27,170 nucleotides of DNA from the NCBI GenBank assembly GCA_039817415.1, contig JBCBVV010000069.1, positions 1 through 27,170 of the forward strand. Direction: 5' to 3'. A model generated the notes under the pieces. The model was given only the letters and a program-made list of their open reading frames with translations, did not search any database and had not been told where the DNA came from. A program made the translations under genes and the position numbers. This DNA is from JALEFZ01 sp039817415. Lineage in GTDB: Bacteria; Bacteroidota; Bacteroidia; J057. The number at the start of each line of letters is the position of its first letter. The first letter of the stretch is position 1. Positions 1 to 7,331 of the stretch are shown in pieces.

Positions 1-52
1 ACAGAAACTCATCTATAAATAATGCGTTTCTATTTTTCTAACGTTGAGTTGA

Positions 53-1873
53 ATGGCACAAAAACCCAGTATCCCAAGAGGAACCAGAGATTTCGCACCA
101 GAGGTGATGATTCGCCGTGAATATATATTTAACACCATAAAAAAGGTGTTTAAAAAGTATGGCTATGCTCCATTGGAAACGCCATCTATGGAAAAGCTAT
201 CCGTCCTTACTGGGAAATACGGAGAAGAGGGAGATCGCCTGATATTCAAAATCCTTAACAATGGTGATTTCTTAAGCAAAGCCAAGCCTGAAAATCTCAA
301 CGATAGCAAAAAACTCAGTTTTGATATTTCGGAACGAGCCTTGCGATATGACCTGACGGTACCCTTTGCTCGTTTTGTAGTCATGAACCAAGGCAAACTG
401 ACCTTCCCCTTTAAAAGGTATCAGATACAGCCCGTTTGGAGAGCTGATAAACCCCAAAAGGGTCGATATAGAGAGTTTTACCAGTGCGATGCAGATGTAG
501 TAGGATCAGACTCCTTGATCTATGAGGCTGAATTTATCTCAGTTTTTGATGAAGCACTGACCAATTTGGGATTGCCTGGTTTTTCTATCCTTGTCAATAA
601 TAGAAAGATTCTCTCTGGTTATGCTGAGGTTGTTGGACATGCAGATAAGCTGACGAGTATTTGTATTGCCATTGACAAACTTGACAAAATAGGAGAAGAA
701 AAGGTCAAAGGAGAATTGGTCAACAGAGGGATAGATGAAACAGCTGCAGATCAATTGTTTCAAATCATTGGCTTTGGAGGAAATAATCGTGAAAAGATTG
801 CCTTTTTGAAAGAGAAACTTGCCAGCTCAGAAATTGGGATGGAAGGAGTGTCTGAGATGGAAGGGGTACTGGATTATTTTGAAAATTTCCAGCTAGGAAA
901 TGGGACGGTTGAGTTTAACCTTGAATTGGCCAGGGGACTAGATTATTACACGGGGACCATTTTTGAGGTCAAGGCGCATAATGTTCAAATAGGTTCTATT
1001 TGTGGGGGTGGTAGGTACGCTGACCTGACCGGTGTATTTGGCGTAAAGGGCCTATCTGGAGTGGGGATTTCATTTGGTGCCGACCGCATATACGATGTCA
1101 TGGAGGCACTTGATCTTTTCCAAGGTATTGAATCCTCACCGCTTAAGGTTCTTCTTGTAAACTTTGAGAAGGATCTTGTTCCCACCTATTTGAAAATTCT
1201 ATCCTCATTGAGGGCTGCAGGAATTAGCTGTGAACTCTATCCCAAGTCTATTAAGTTAGGCAAGCAGTTTGCCTATGCTGATAAGAAGTCTATTCCATTT
1301 ACACTTGTAGTAGGAGCAGACGAGGCAGAAAAAGGCCTGATTAAACTAAAAAATATGGAATCAGGAGTTGAAGAAATTTTAAGTCTTGATCAAGTCATTT
1401 TAAGAATGAAATTTTCGTATATGGAAAATAATAATTATGATAATATAATTATTAGCCCCATGATCCCAATAATTCCTAGAGATTATGAAATCTACAGCTT
1501 AAAAAATAAGAGAGATAATTCAGCAATATCTAGAATTTATCTGCTTAAAAATACCCTTTCTAAGGCTTGGTTAATAGTTGGGGAAAATAATTTGAAGTAT
1601 CCCATCTCGAAAAAAAATGGAGAGGCTACCAAAAGATTAGTCGATAATTTCATAAATCCAATCTCTTTGATTTATCAAGATATTTCTAAGTCAAATTTTT
1701 ATATTTCGAGTTATTTAATTGTCAATGAAGATGTAGAATTCGATAAGGATTTTGCTAATAGGATAGAATTTGAACACAAAATCAGACTTATTAGATCAGG
1801 TGAATTGGCAAATGTCTTAAAAATTCCCAATGCCAATCTAGATAAATTGTTTAGTCAACTTTCTACAAAGTGA
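53..1873 (+). CDS. hisS: Histidyl-tRNA synthetase with unusual C-terminal extension
   Basis: Charges tRNA-His with histidine in the cytoplasm. Class II synthetase signatures are clear: RYDLTVPFARF at residues 98-108, the histidine-binding LARGLDYYTGTIFEV at 292-306, and motif 3-like GGGRYADLTG at 318-327, followed by the anticodon-binding domain (about 365-450). Family members are usually about 420-470 residues, and the expected end falls near residue 451 (SLDQVILRM). This protein runs on to 606. Residues 452-606 are encoded by visibly AT-richer DNA (about 30% G+C by eye against the low-to-mid 40s before it), have many Asn/Ile/Lys/Tyr and match no domain I recognise. The extension is in frame with no stop. 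It could be a fused or acquired domain, or a read-through of a lost stop codon. The ATG at 53 has no Shine-Dalgarno, as is usual in this phylum. The HisRS identity is certain; the function of the tail is unknown. Confidence 0.95.
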   Translation: MAQKPSIPRGTRDFAPEVMIRREYIFNTIKKVFKKYGYAPLETPSMEKLSVLTGKYGEEGDRLIFKILNNGDFLSKAKPENLNDSKKLSFDISERALRYDLTVPFARFVVMNQGKLTFPFKRYQIQPVWRADKPQKGRYREFYQCDADVVGSDSLIYEAEFISVFDEALTNLGLPGFSILVNNRKILSGYAEVVGHADKLTSICIAIDKLDKIGEEKVKGELVNRGIDETAADQLFQIIGFGGNNREKIAFLKEKLASSEIGMEGVSEMEGVLDYFENFQLGNGTVEFNLELARGLDYYTGTIFEVKAHNVQIGSICGGGRYADLTGVFGVKGLSGVGISFGADRIYDVMEALDLFQGIESSPLKVLLVNFEKDLVPTYLKILSSLRAAGISCELYPKSIKLGKQFAYADKKSIPFTLVVGADEAEKGLIKLKNMESGVEEILSLDQVILRMKFSYMENNNYDNIIISPMIPIIPRDYEIYSLKNKRDNSAISRIYLLKNTLSKAWLIVGENNLKYPISKKNGEATKRLVDNFINPISLIYQDISKSNFYISSYLIVNEDVEFDKDFANRIEFEHKIRLIRSGELANVLKIPNANLDKLFSQLSTK

Positions 1874-2012
1874 TAATTGTTTGTTCGAAGTTTTTAGCTC
1901 ATTTAAAAAAAGAACTTTCCGTACATTACTGACTTTCAGATATCTAATTTGAGTCTGACTGAATGAAATTCATTTTTTGAGACTATAATTGTCGAATTAA
2001 TAGAAAATCAGG

Positions 2013-2044
2013 TTTGTTATTGCAATTATATTAATCTATTATTG
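2013..2044 (+). promoter_or_regulatory. Candidate promoter for the pheA leader and operon
   Basis: TTTG at 2013-2016 and TATTATTG at 2037-2044 are separated by 20 bases. This resembles the Bacteroidota primary sigma promoter (TTTG at -33, TAnnTTTG at -7), with one mismatch in the -7 box. Transcription would start near 2050, only a few bases before the leader ORF start at 2052, so the leader may be translated from a nearly leaderless RNA. The same spacing recurs at two other genes of this window. This is a pattern match only. Confidence 0.4.
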
Positions 2045-2051
2045 TCAGGTA

Positions 2052-2117
2052 ATGAACAAGCAATTTAAATACAACACTACCCACTTTTACGGTTACTTCT
2101 ATTTTTTTAGAAAATAG
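2052..2117 (+). CDS. Phe/Tyr-rich leader peptide of the pheA operon attenuator
   Basis: A 21-codon ORF (ATG 2052, TAG 2115-2117) whose product begins MNKQFKY and ends HFYGYFYFFRK. Five Phe (residues 5, 12, 16, 18, 19) and four Tyr (7, 13, 15, 17) make nine of 21 residues aromatic. Seven of them fall in the eight codons 12-19, just before the stop. The gene downstream is prephenate dehydratase, in an operon that makes both Phe and Tyr. This is the classic design of an attenuator leader: ribosomes stall on the control codons when charged tRNA-Phe or tRNA-Tyr is scarce. The peptide itself probably has no function. The ORF is too short for normal gene calling. Its identity rests on codon content, position and the RNA arms that follow it. 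Confidence 0.85.
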   Translation: MNKQFKYNTTHFYGYFYFFRK

Positions 2118-2120
2118 AGA

Positions 2121-2185
2121 TTGGGATAGCTTGTATTAAAATGTAGAACAAACGACAGCGTCCCAAGTGAGGGACGTTTTTTTTT
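2121..2185 (+). promoter_or_regulatory. Transcription attenuator: antiterminator/terminator switch
   Basis: The terminator is a hairpin with arms CGTCCC (2159-2164) and GGGACG (2171-2176), a six-base loop, two extra base pairs at the foot, and nine T at 2177-2185. It ends 15 bases before the pheA start. The alternative pairing is TTGGGAT (2121-2127) with GTCCCAA (2160-2166): seven pairs, one of them G-U. This uses the 5' arm of the terminator, so the two folds exclude each other. The antiterminator arm begins four bases after the leader stop. A ribosome reaching the stop would cover it and allow termination. A ribosome stalled on codons 12-19 would leave it free and allow read-through into pheA. 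A further pairing of CTACCCA (2077-2083) with TGGG-a-TAG (2122-2129) could be the protector stem. Confidence 0.82.
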
Positions 2186-2200
2186 GCTTAAAAGACAGAT

Positions 2201-3049
2201 ATGACTCCTTTGGCTCAAGTATCAACAGAAAGGATTGCCATTCAAGGTGTGAAAGGTGCTTTCCACGAAATTGCTGCCCGTAAATTCTTCGGTCCTGCTA
2301 TTGAATTGGAGGAGTGTATGAGCTTTCCTGATTTGTTTCAGGCAATGGACGAGCAAAGGACAAAAATTGGGGTCGTAGCCATAGAAAATACATTGGCAGG
2401 AACGATTCTTCCCAACTATGCCCTTTTGAGGAATTCTACCTTCAACATCATGGGGGAGATTTACCTCAGGATTGAACACCAACTTTGTGGAATAAGAGGG
2501 GGAAAAATAGCGGATCTGAGGGAAGTGTTTTCACATCCAATGGCCATAGAGCAGTGCCGACAGTTTTTTAAGGATTACCCCCACATCCGACTGGTAGAAA
2601 GTGAAGATACGGCTGGAAGTGCAGAGATGGTCAACCGAGAAAACAACCCAGCATATGCCGCTATTGCAAGTGAACTGGCTGCTAAGCATTACCAACTCGA
2701 TGTGCTGGCCAGAAATATTGAAACCAATCCCTTTAATTATACAAGGTTCTGGATCATTGCAGAGGAGGTAAATCTTCCAAATCTGTCAAAGATCAATAAG
2801 GCTTCCCTTTGTTTTAATTTGAAGCATCAAGTGGGAAGTTTATCTCAAATTCTTCTCTTGTTAGGGGGACATGGGATGAACCTAACTAAGATTCAATCCT
2901 TGCCCATCGTAGGCAAAGCTTGGCAATATTTCTTTCACATTGACCTAGAATTCGATGACTATGAGCAATATCAACGAGCCATAGCATCCATTCAATTTCA
3001 AGTGGACGAATTAAAAATTTTGGGTGAATACACTCGAGGGGAAAAATGA
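2201..3049 (+). CDS. pheA: Prephenate dehydratase (monofunctional, with ACT domain)
   Basis: Converts prephenate to phenylpyruvate, the committed step to phenylalanine. The catalytic domain covers about residues 10-190, with an IQGVKGAFHE start motif (14-23), the IEN motif (61-63) and the catalytic NYTRFW motif with Thr181. An ACT domain follows (about 201-278), containing GSLSQIL and the IQSLP variant of the Phe-binding ESRP motif, so feedback inhibition by Phe is expected. There is no chorismate mutase domain; that activity is supplied by the fusion protein at the end of the same operon. The ATG at 2201 comes 15 bases after the T tract of the attenuator, so expression should depend on antitermination. 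It is the first structural gene of a four-gene operon. The length (282 aa) is typical for the monofunctional enzyme. Confidence 0.95.
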   Translation: MTPLAQVSTERIAIQGVKGAFHEIAARKFFGPAIELEECMSFPDLFQAMDEQRTKIGVVAIENTLAGTILPNYALLRNSTFNIMGEIYLRIEHQLCGIRGGKIADLREVFSHPMAIEQCRQFFKDYPHIRLVESEDTAGSAEMVNRENNPAYAAIASELAAKHYQLDVLARNIETNPFNYTRFWIIAEEVNLPNLSKINKASLCFNLKHQVGSLSQILLLLGGHGMNLTKIQSLPIVGKAWQYFFHIDLEFDDYEQYQRAIASIQFQVDELKILGEYTRGEK

Positions 3050-3103
3050 CACAAGAAGCATCTTAACTAATAATATAAGCGTTCTTCCTAAAACCGACTT
3101 GCT

Positions 3104-4276
3104 ATGATAATTCCAGCAGCTAATCGTCTGAGTGAAGTAAAAGAGTACTACTTTGCGACCAAACTAAGAGAGATCAGGAAAAGAAATGCCCAAGGTGAGA
3201 ACATCATCAACCTTGGAATCGGAAATCCAGATCTATCACCTTCTGAATCTACTATCAAGGCCCTGATCCAATCAGCTGTTGAGCCAGCTAATCATGGTTA
3301 TCAGCCCTACAAAGGAATTCCCCACTTGAGAAAGGCATATGCCGATTGGTATATGAACTCCTTCGGTGTGGAGTTAAACCCTGAATCAGAAATTTTGCCT
3401 TTAATGGGCTCCAAAGAAGGGATCATGCACATTTCGATGGCCTTTCTTAATCAAGGTGATCAAGTATTAGTTCCCAATCCTGGCTATCCTACCTATACCT
3501 CTGTATCCGACTTGCTGGGTGCAGAGATAATTAGCTACAATCTGAATGAAGAGGGTGGCTGGCAACCGAATTTTGATCAATTGGAGGCCATGGATTTAAG
3601 GAGGGTAAAAATTATGTGGGTTAACTATCCACATATGCCTACTGGAGCTCCAGCAAAAAAGGAGACTTTCGAAAAACTGGTTGCCTTTGGGAAAAAACAT
3701 CAAATTCTCATATGCCATGATAATCCATACTCCTTGGTGCTAAATCCCTATCCTATGAGCCTTTTGGGAGTAGAAGGAGCGAAGGATGTTGTGCTAGAGC
3801 TGAATTCATTGAGCAAGTCTCACAACATGGCGGGCTGGAGAATGGGGATGCTTGCAGCAGCACCTGCTTATGTTGAAACTGTCCTAAGGGTCAAGAGCAA
3901 CATGGATTCAGGGATGTTTTTGCCTATGCAACAGGCAGCAGTTGAGGCACTCAGCAATAGCTACAATTGGCATAGTGACAGGAATACAGTTTATGCTGAG
4001 AGAAGAGAGCTTGTTTACAAAATTCTGGATCAACTGGATTGTGCTTATAACAAAGAGCATGTTGGGATGTTTGTTTGGGCAAGGATACCAGAGAGTATTC
4101 AATCTGGGAAAGAATATTCGGATTTGTTGCTGAACCAAGCACGAGTATTCATTACCCCTGGTTTCATCTTTGGGAGTGAGGGCGATAAGTATATCCGTAT
4201 ATCGCTATGTTCCCCTTTAAAAAACCTGGAGGAGGCATTGGCCAGAATCCAAAAAATGTCTGTTCCGCAGCTTTAA
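3104..4276 (+). CDS. PLP-dependent class I/II aminotransferase, probably aromatic
   Basis: Fold type I aminotransferase. Visible motifs are NLGIGNPDL (36-44), PNPGYPTY (124-131), VNYPHMPTG with Asn174, HDNPYS with Asp206 and Tyr209 for the cofactor ring, SLSKSHNMAGWRMG with the Schiff-base Lys238, and the substrate-carboxylate Arg365 (YIRIS). The 390-residue length is normal. It lies between pheA and tyrA, 54 bp after the first and 3 bp before the second. The most economical role is therefore transamination of phenylpyruvate and 4-hydroxyphenylpyruvate (or of prephenate) in Phe/Tyr synthesis. That role is inferred from context; close relatives include aspartate and LL-diaminopimelate aminotransferases, and sequence alone does not settle the substrate. 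Confidence 0.9.
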   Translation: MIIPAANRLSEVKEYYFATKLREIRKRNAQGENIINLGIGNPDLSPSESTIKALIQSAVEPANHGYQPYKGIPHLRKAYADWYMNSFGVELNPESEILPLMGSKEGIMHISMAFLNQGDQVLVPNPGYPTYTSVSDLLGAEIISYNLNEEGGWQPNFDQLEAMDLRRVKIMWVNYPHMPTGAPAKKETFEKLVAFGKKHQILICHDNPYSLVLNPYPMSLLGVEGAKDVVLELNSLSKSHNMAGWRMGMLAAAPAYVETVLRVKSNMDSGMFLPMQQAAVEALSNSYNWHSDRNTVYAERRELVYKILDQLDCAYNKEHVGMFVWARIPESIQSGKEYSDLLLNQARVFITPGFIFGSEGDKYIRISLCSPLKNLEEALARIQKMSVPQL

Positions 4277-4279
4277 GTC

Positions 4280-5125
4280 ATGATAGTAGCAATTGTTGGA
4301 TTGGGTTTGATTGGAGGTTCGATCGCAAGAGATTTAAGAACAAATGGACTTGCCACTGATTTACTCGGGGTAGACAAATCCGAAGCCCACCAACAAAAAG
4401 CCATAGAATTGGGATTAGTCGACGAGATTGTATCCCTCGAGGATGCATGTTTTCGTGCGGATGTCGTTTTGCTTTCGATTCCCGTATCTGCTTTGAAGCA
4501 AGTGTTGCCATTTTCTTTGTCGCATATTCGGGAGGAAACAGTCATCATTGACATGGGTTCGACTAAGAATATGATCGCTGAATCCATTGCGGATCATCCA
4601 AGAAGAGGGAGAATAGTATTGGCTCACCCTATGGCGGGTACCGAAAATTCTGGTCCTCAAGCAGCGGTAGATCATCTATTTTATGGAAAGGCTGCCATCA
4701 TTTGTGATCGAGAAGAAAGTGATCCAGATGCAGTGAAAATTGCAGAGCGAATATTCAAAAGCTTGTTTATGCGAATCCTTTATATGGATTCAAAGGACCA
4801 TGATCAACACGCAGCCTATGTATCTCATGTATCTCACATCACCTCTTTTGTATTGGCGCTGACGGTTTTGGAGAAGGAAAAGAGTGAGGCCAATATCTTC
4901 AACTTGGCAAGTGGTGGTTTTGCCTCGACTGTTCGATTGGCAAAGAGTTCACCAAAAATGTGGAGGGATATTTATGAGCAAAATGCTGACAACCTTCTGG
5001 ATGTATTAGATGAATACCTTGAGAAGATGAAACAATTTAGAGATTACATTGAGCAGGGTGAATTTGATAAAACCCGTAAGCTCATGGAAGAGGCAAACAA
5101 AATCAGAAAAATACTAACCAAATAG
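4280..5125 (+). CDS. tyrA: Prephenate dehydrogenase
   Basis: Oxidative decarboxylation of prephenate to 4-hydroxyphenylpyruvate, the committed step to tyrosine. The protein opens directly with a Rossmann dinucleotide-binding motif, VGLGLIGGS (residues 6-14). VDKS at 31-34, with an acidic residue ending beta-2, suggests NAD rather than NADP. HPMAGTENSG (116-125) and DQHAAYVSHVSH (175-186) are the substrate-site motifs of the family. At 281 residues it has no C-terminal ACT domain, so Tyr feedback at the enzyme level may be weak. That would make RNA-level control by the upstream attenuator more important. The start is 3 bp after the stop of the aminotransferase, indicating translational coupling. 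Confidence 0.94.
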   Translation: MIVAIVGLGLIGGSIARDLRTNGLATDLLGVDKSEAHQQKAIELGLVDEIVSLEDACFRADVVLLSIPVSALKQVLPFSLSHIREETVIIDMGSTKNMIAESIADHPRRGRIVLAHPMAGTENSGPQAAVDHLFYGKAAIICDREESDPDAVKIAERIFKSLFMRILYMDSKDHDQHAAYVSHVSHITSFVLALTVLEKEKSEANIFNLASGGFASTVRLAKSSPKMWRDIYEQNADNLLDVLDEYLEKMKQFRDYIEQGEFDKTRKLMEEANKIRKILTK

Positions 5126-5135
5126 ATTCACACAA

Positions 5136-6248
5136 ATGAGCAACCTAACATTTACTCCCATGTCAGAATGGGGGCTAGGTCTGGGGGAAAGAATGAACAT
5201 TTCCGGACCCTGTAGTGCAGAAACTCCTGAGCAGGTGATGGAAACCGTTAAAGGTGTGGCTGCACATGATATCCATGTCATCCGTGCAGGTATTTGGAAA
5301 CCACGGACCCGTCCGAACTCTTTTGAAGGAGTAGGAAGCGTGGGACTAAAGTGGCTAAAAGATGCTGGTCGTGCCGTCCACAAACCCGTATGTACTGAGG
5401 TAGCTAACGTCAAGCATGTCTATGAAGCCCTTAGAGGGGGAATTGATATTCTTTGGCTGGGTGCAAGGACAACAACTAACCCGTTTGCCGTTCAGGAAAT
5501 TGCAGATGCCTTGGATGGGGTAGATATCCCAGTCATGGTAAAAAATCCTGTCAATCCAGATTTGAAGCTTTGGATGGGGGCCATTGAGAGACTCCAAAAA
5601 AAGGGCTTAACCAAGGTGGCTGCTATTCACAGAGGCTTCTCAGTTTATGGAGAGAAAAAATATAGGAATCGCCCGATGTGGGAAATACCTATTGAATTGA
5701 AGCGTACGCTACCTGATCTACCTGTTATTTGTGATCCCTCTCATATTTGTGGAAACCGCGAATTGCTTCATCCCGTTTCTCAAAAGGCGTTGGACCTAGA
5801 CTTCAATGGCCTCATGCTGGAATCTCATATCACACCAGACAAGGCATTGAGTGATGCCAAGCAGCAGGTTACACCAGAAAGACTAGGAGAAATCCTGTCT
5901 ACCCTGACTTATAGACAGCGTACCACTGATAATCCAACTTTTGCATCTCAACTAGAAATTCTACGTGATGAAATTGATGAATTGGATCACCAAATCATCG
6001 ACCAATTGGTCAAGAGAATGGTGATCGCACGTCAAATTGGCCAATACAAGAAGGAAAACAATATCACGATTCTTCAGCCTGGCAGATGGGAGGAGATTAT
6101 TCAGGACAGAGTGGGATATGGGTTCAAGCAGGGAATCAGCGATGATATCCTTTCCCAGATGTTGAAACTCATCCACCAGGAATCAATTAGGCATCAAACT
6201 AAGGTAATGAATGAAGAGGTAGAGGAGCCTAGCCAGAACAATGCCTAG
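5136..6248 (+). CDS. DAHP synthase-chorismate mutase fusion
   Basis: The N-terminal domain (about 15-262) is a class I DAHP synthase of the KDO8P-synthase-like (I-beta) type. It joins PEP and erythrose 4-phosphate to start the shikimate pathway. Motifs include SGPCSAET (23-30), KPRTRP (55-60), WLGARTT (107-113), VKNPVNPD (135-142), HRGF (165-168) and CDPSHICGNR (199-208). The C-terminal domain (about 272-352) is an AroQ-type chorismate mutase (LRDEIDELDHQIIDQLVKRM, then ARQIGQYK), which rearranges chorismate to prephenate. Relatives in Bacteroidota, such as the Porphyromonas gingivalis enzyme, have this order, and the mutase domain also serves as the allosteric sensor for prephenate. The gene is last in the operon, 10 bp after tyrA, and is followed by a terminator. 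It supplies prephenate for both PheA and TyrA. No ATP-grasp or ACT domain is seen. Confidence 0.94.
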   Translation: MSNLTFTPMSEWGLGLGERMNISGPCSAETPEQVMETVKGVAAHDIHVIRAGIWKPRTRPNSFEGVGSVGLKWLKDAGRAVHKPVCTEVANVKHVYEALRGGIDILWLGARTTTNPFAVQEIADALDGVDIPVMVKNPVNPDLKLWMGAIERLQKKGLTKVAAIHRGFSVYGEKKYRNRPMWEIPIELKRTLPDLPVICDPSHICGNRELLHPVSQKALDLDFNGLMLESHITPDKALSDAKQQVTPERLGEILSTLTYRQRTTDNPTFASQLEILRDEIDELDHQIIDQLVKRMVIARQIGQYKKENNITILQPGRWEEIIQDRVGYGFKQGISDDILSQMLKLIHQESIRHQTKVMNEEVEEPSQNNA

Positions 6249-6289
6249 CAGGCTCATTAAAATATGGACTAAAACATTGACCTAAAACA

Positions 6290-6317
6290 AAAACCACCCT
6301 ATCACAGGGTGGTTTTT
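6290..6317. terminator. Bidirectional rho-independent terminator
   Basis: Perfect arms ACCACCCT (6293-6300) and AGGGTGGT (6306-6313) with a five-base loop, flanked by A residues on the left and T residues on the right. It can therefore terminate both the aromatic operon (+) and the convergent transglycosylase gene (-), whose stop codon is at 6346. Confidence 0.88.
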
Positions 6318-6345
6318 TAGAACGGGAGAGGTTAAGAAAAAAGAT

Positions 6346-7170
6346 CTATTGTTTCACTATATATGCTTGAGGGAATTTTCTTTGCATTCTCTTATCAATA
6401 TCGCTTACGGAGACTCGTCCATCCTTATTTTCGTCTAGTCCGCTATTTTGCTTGTAGGACTTGCTTGGCCTAGCATATAAGGTGTAGCAGGGATCTTGGT
6501 TAATAGCCTTTGGATATAGGATACCCAGATATAGGTCAGTAAGGCTTTTGTAATTTCCATATCGCTCCCTAACCGTCTGAAGATATTGATAAACATATTC
6601 CATTTGCTGGACATGGTCTGTCGATCCAATTTGTGAAAGACTAGCACCCATCTCTGAAGCAGTAGCTGGCATAAATTGAATGAGTCCAGTGGCACCTGAT
6701 CCTTTAAAGTTTCTAACGGCCGCATCAAATTTCGATTCCGAATACATCACGGCCATTAACCATTCTGGTGGGATTCCCAATCTCTTGGCTACTTCCCTGA
6801 CCTTTCCTTCGAACTGAACGGGATTGTGAACATATACACTGGCTTCATTCATCAAATACAAGGAAGAGCCCCCTGCTGCTGCGGGAATGGCCATTGAACC
6901 AGATGAAGATGAATAGGACCCAAGAGCAGCCATAGAGGAGGCTCCGAGTTTTTCTGCAGAAAATCCTATGGAAGGGTTGAATAGCGTATGGGTAAGTAGA
7001 TTGGTTACAAATACAGCAATAGCAAGAATGGCTATATTTTTAAGATTGCCCCTCATATTCAGATTCAAGGGTCTCGCAAGACTGGTTTGCTGAATTGGAG
7101 GTGCCTGATAGTAGCTTTGTTGATAGGCCTGCCTATGACTTCGATTTAAATTGGGTCGATAAGTCCTCAT
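6346..7170 (-). CDS. Membrane-anchored lytic transglycosylase with EF-hand-like tail
   Basis: Predicted to cleave peptidoglycan glycan strands in the periplasm. A Gln/Tyr/Arg-rich cytoplasmic N-terminus (1-43) is followed by one hydrophobic segment (about 45-65) and a Ser/Gly/Ala-rich linker. The SLT (goose lysozyme-like) domain starts near residue 118. The catalytic Glu is probably Glu145 in MYSESKFD, and GATGLIQFMP (159-168) is the family hallmark. A single YxG-type segment (about 212-222) closes the fold. At the end, DENKDGRVSVSD (246-257) fits the DxNxDGxVxxxD calcium loop of EF-hands and dockerins. Only one such loop is present, so it is more likely a local calcium site than a cellulosome dockerin. 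Transcribed alone, convergent with the aromatic operon. The family assignment is firm; the calcium dependence is inferred. Confidence 0.88.
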   Translation of the reverse strand: MRTYRPNLNRSHRQAYQQSYYQAPPIQQTSLARPLNLNMRGNLKNIAILAIAVFVTNLLTHTLFNPSIGFSAEKLGASSMAALGSYSSSSGSMAIPAAAGGSSLYLMNEASVYVHNPVQFEGKVREVAKRLGIPPEWLMAVMYSESKFDAAVRNFKGSGATGLIQFMPATASEMGASLSQIGSTDHVQQMEYVYQYLQTVRERYGNYKSLTDLYLGILYPKAINQDPCYTLYARPSKSYKQNSGLDENKDGRVSVSDIDKRMQRKFPQAYIVKQ

Positions 7171-7230
7171 TCCGACTGCACTTTTAGAGTTTTTGCTAAA
7201 TTATTTAGGGATAAATCCGATTATCTTTAG

Positions 7231-7262
7231 CAATTATAGCTCGTAATGAATCGAAAGTCAAA
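7231..7262 (-). promoter_or_regulatory. Candidate promoter of the lytic transglycosylase gene
   Basis: Read on the minus strand, TTTG (7259-7262) and TATAATTG (7231-7238) are 20 bases apart, matching the Bacteroidota -33/-7 pattern with one mismatch. Transcription would start near 7225, giving a 5' UTR of about 55 bases before the ATG at 7170. Confidence 0.5.
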
Positions 7263-7331
7263 TTATTTTAGCAAAATATCTAAAATTGTTAGGAAAATGT
7301 TTATTCTGTCGAATTTAATGTGGATAAGCTG

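Noticed and set aside
2157..2185. Terminator simply ending hisS
   Set aside because: It lies about 285 bp past the hisS stop, directly before pheA, and its 5' arm has a competing partner after a Phe/Tyr-rich ORF. It may still stop hisS read-through as a side effect.
1874..2200. T-box or metabolite riboswitch upstream of pheA
   Set aside because: No T-box sequence, no large conserved aptamer core; the leader ORF and exchangeable hairpins explain the region better.
3908..4142. Overlapping ORFs in other frames inside the aminotransferase gene
   Set aside because: They lie wholly within a gene with strong motifs, have no homology-like features and no start context.
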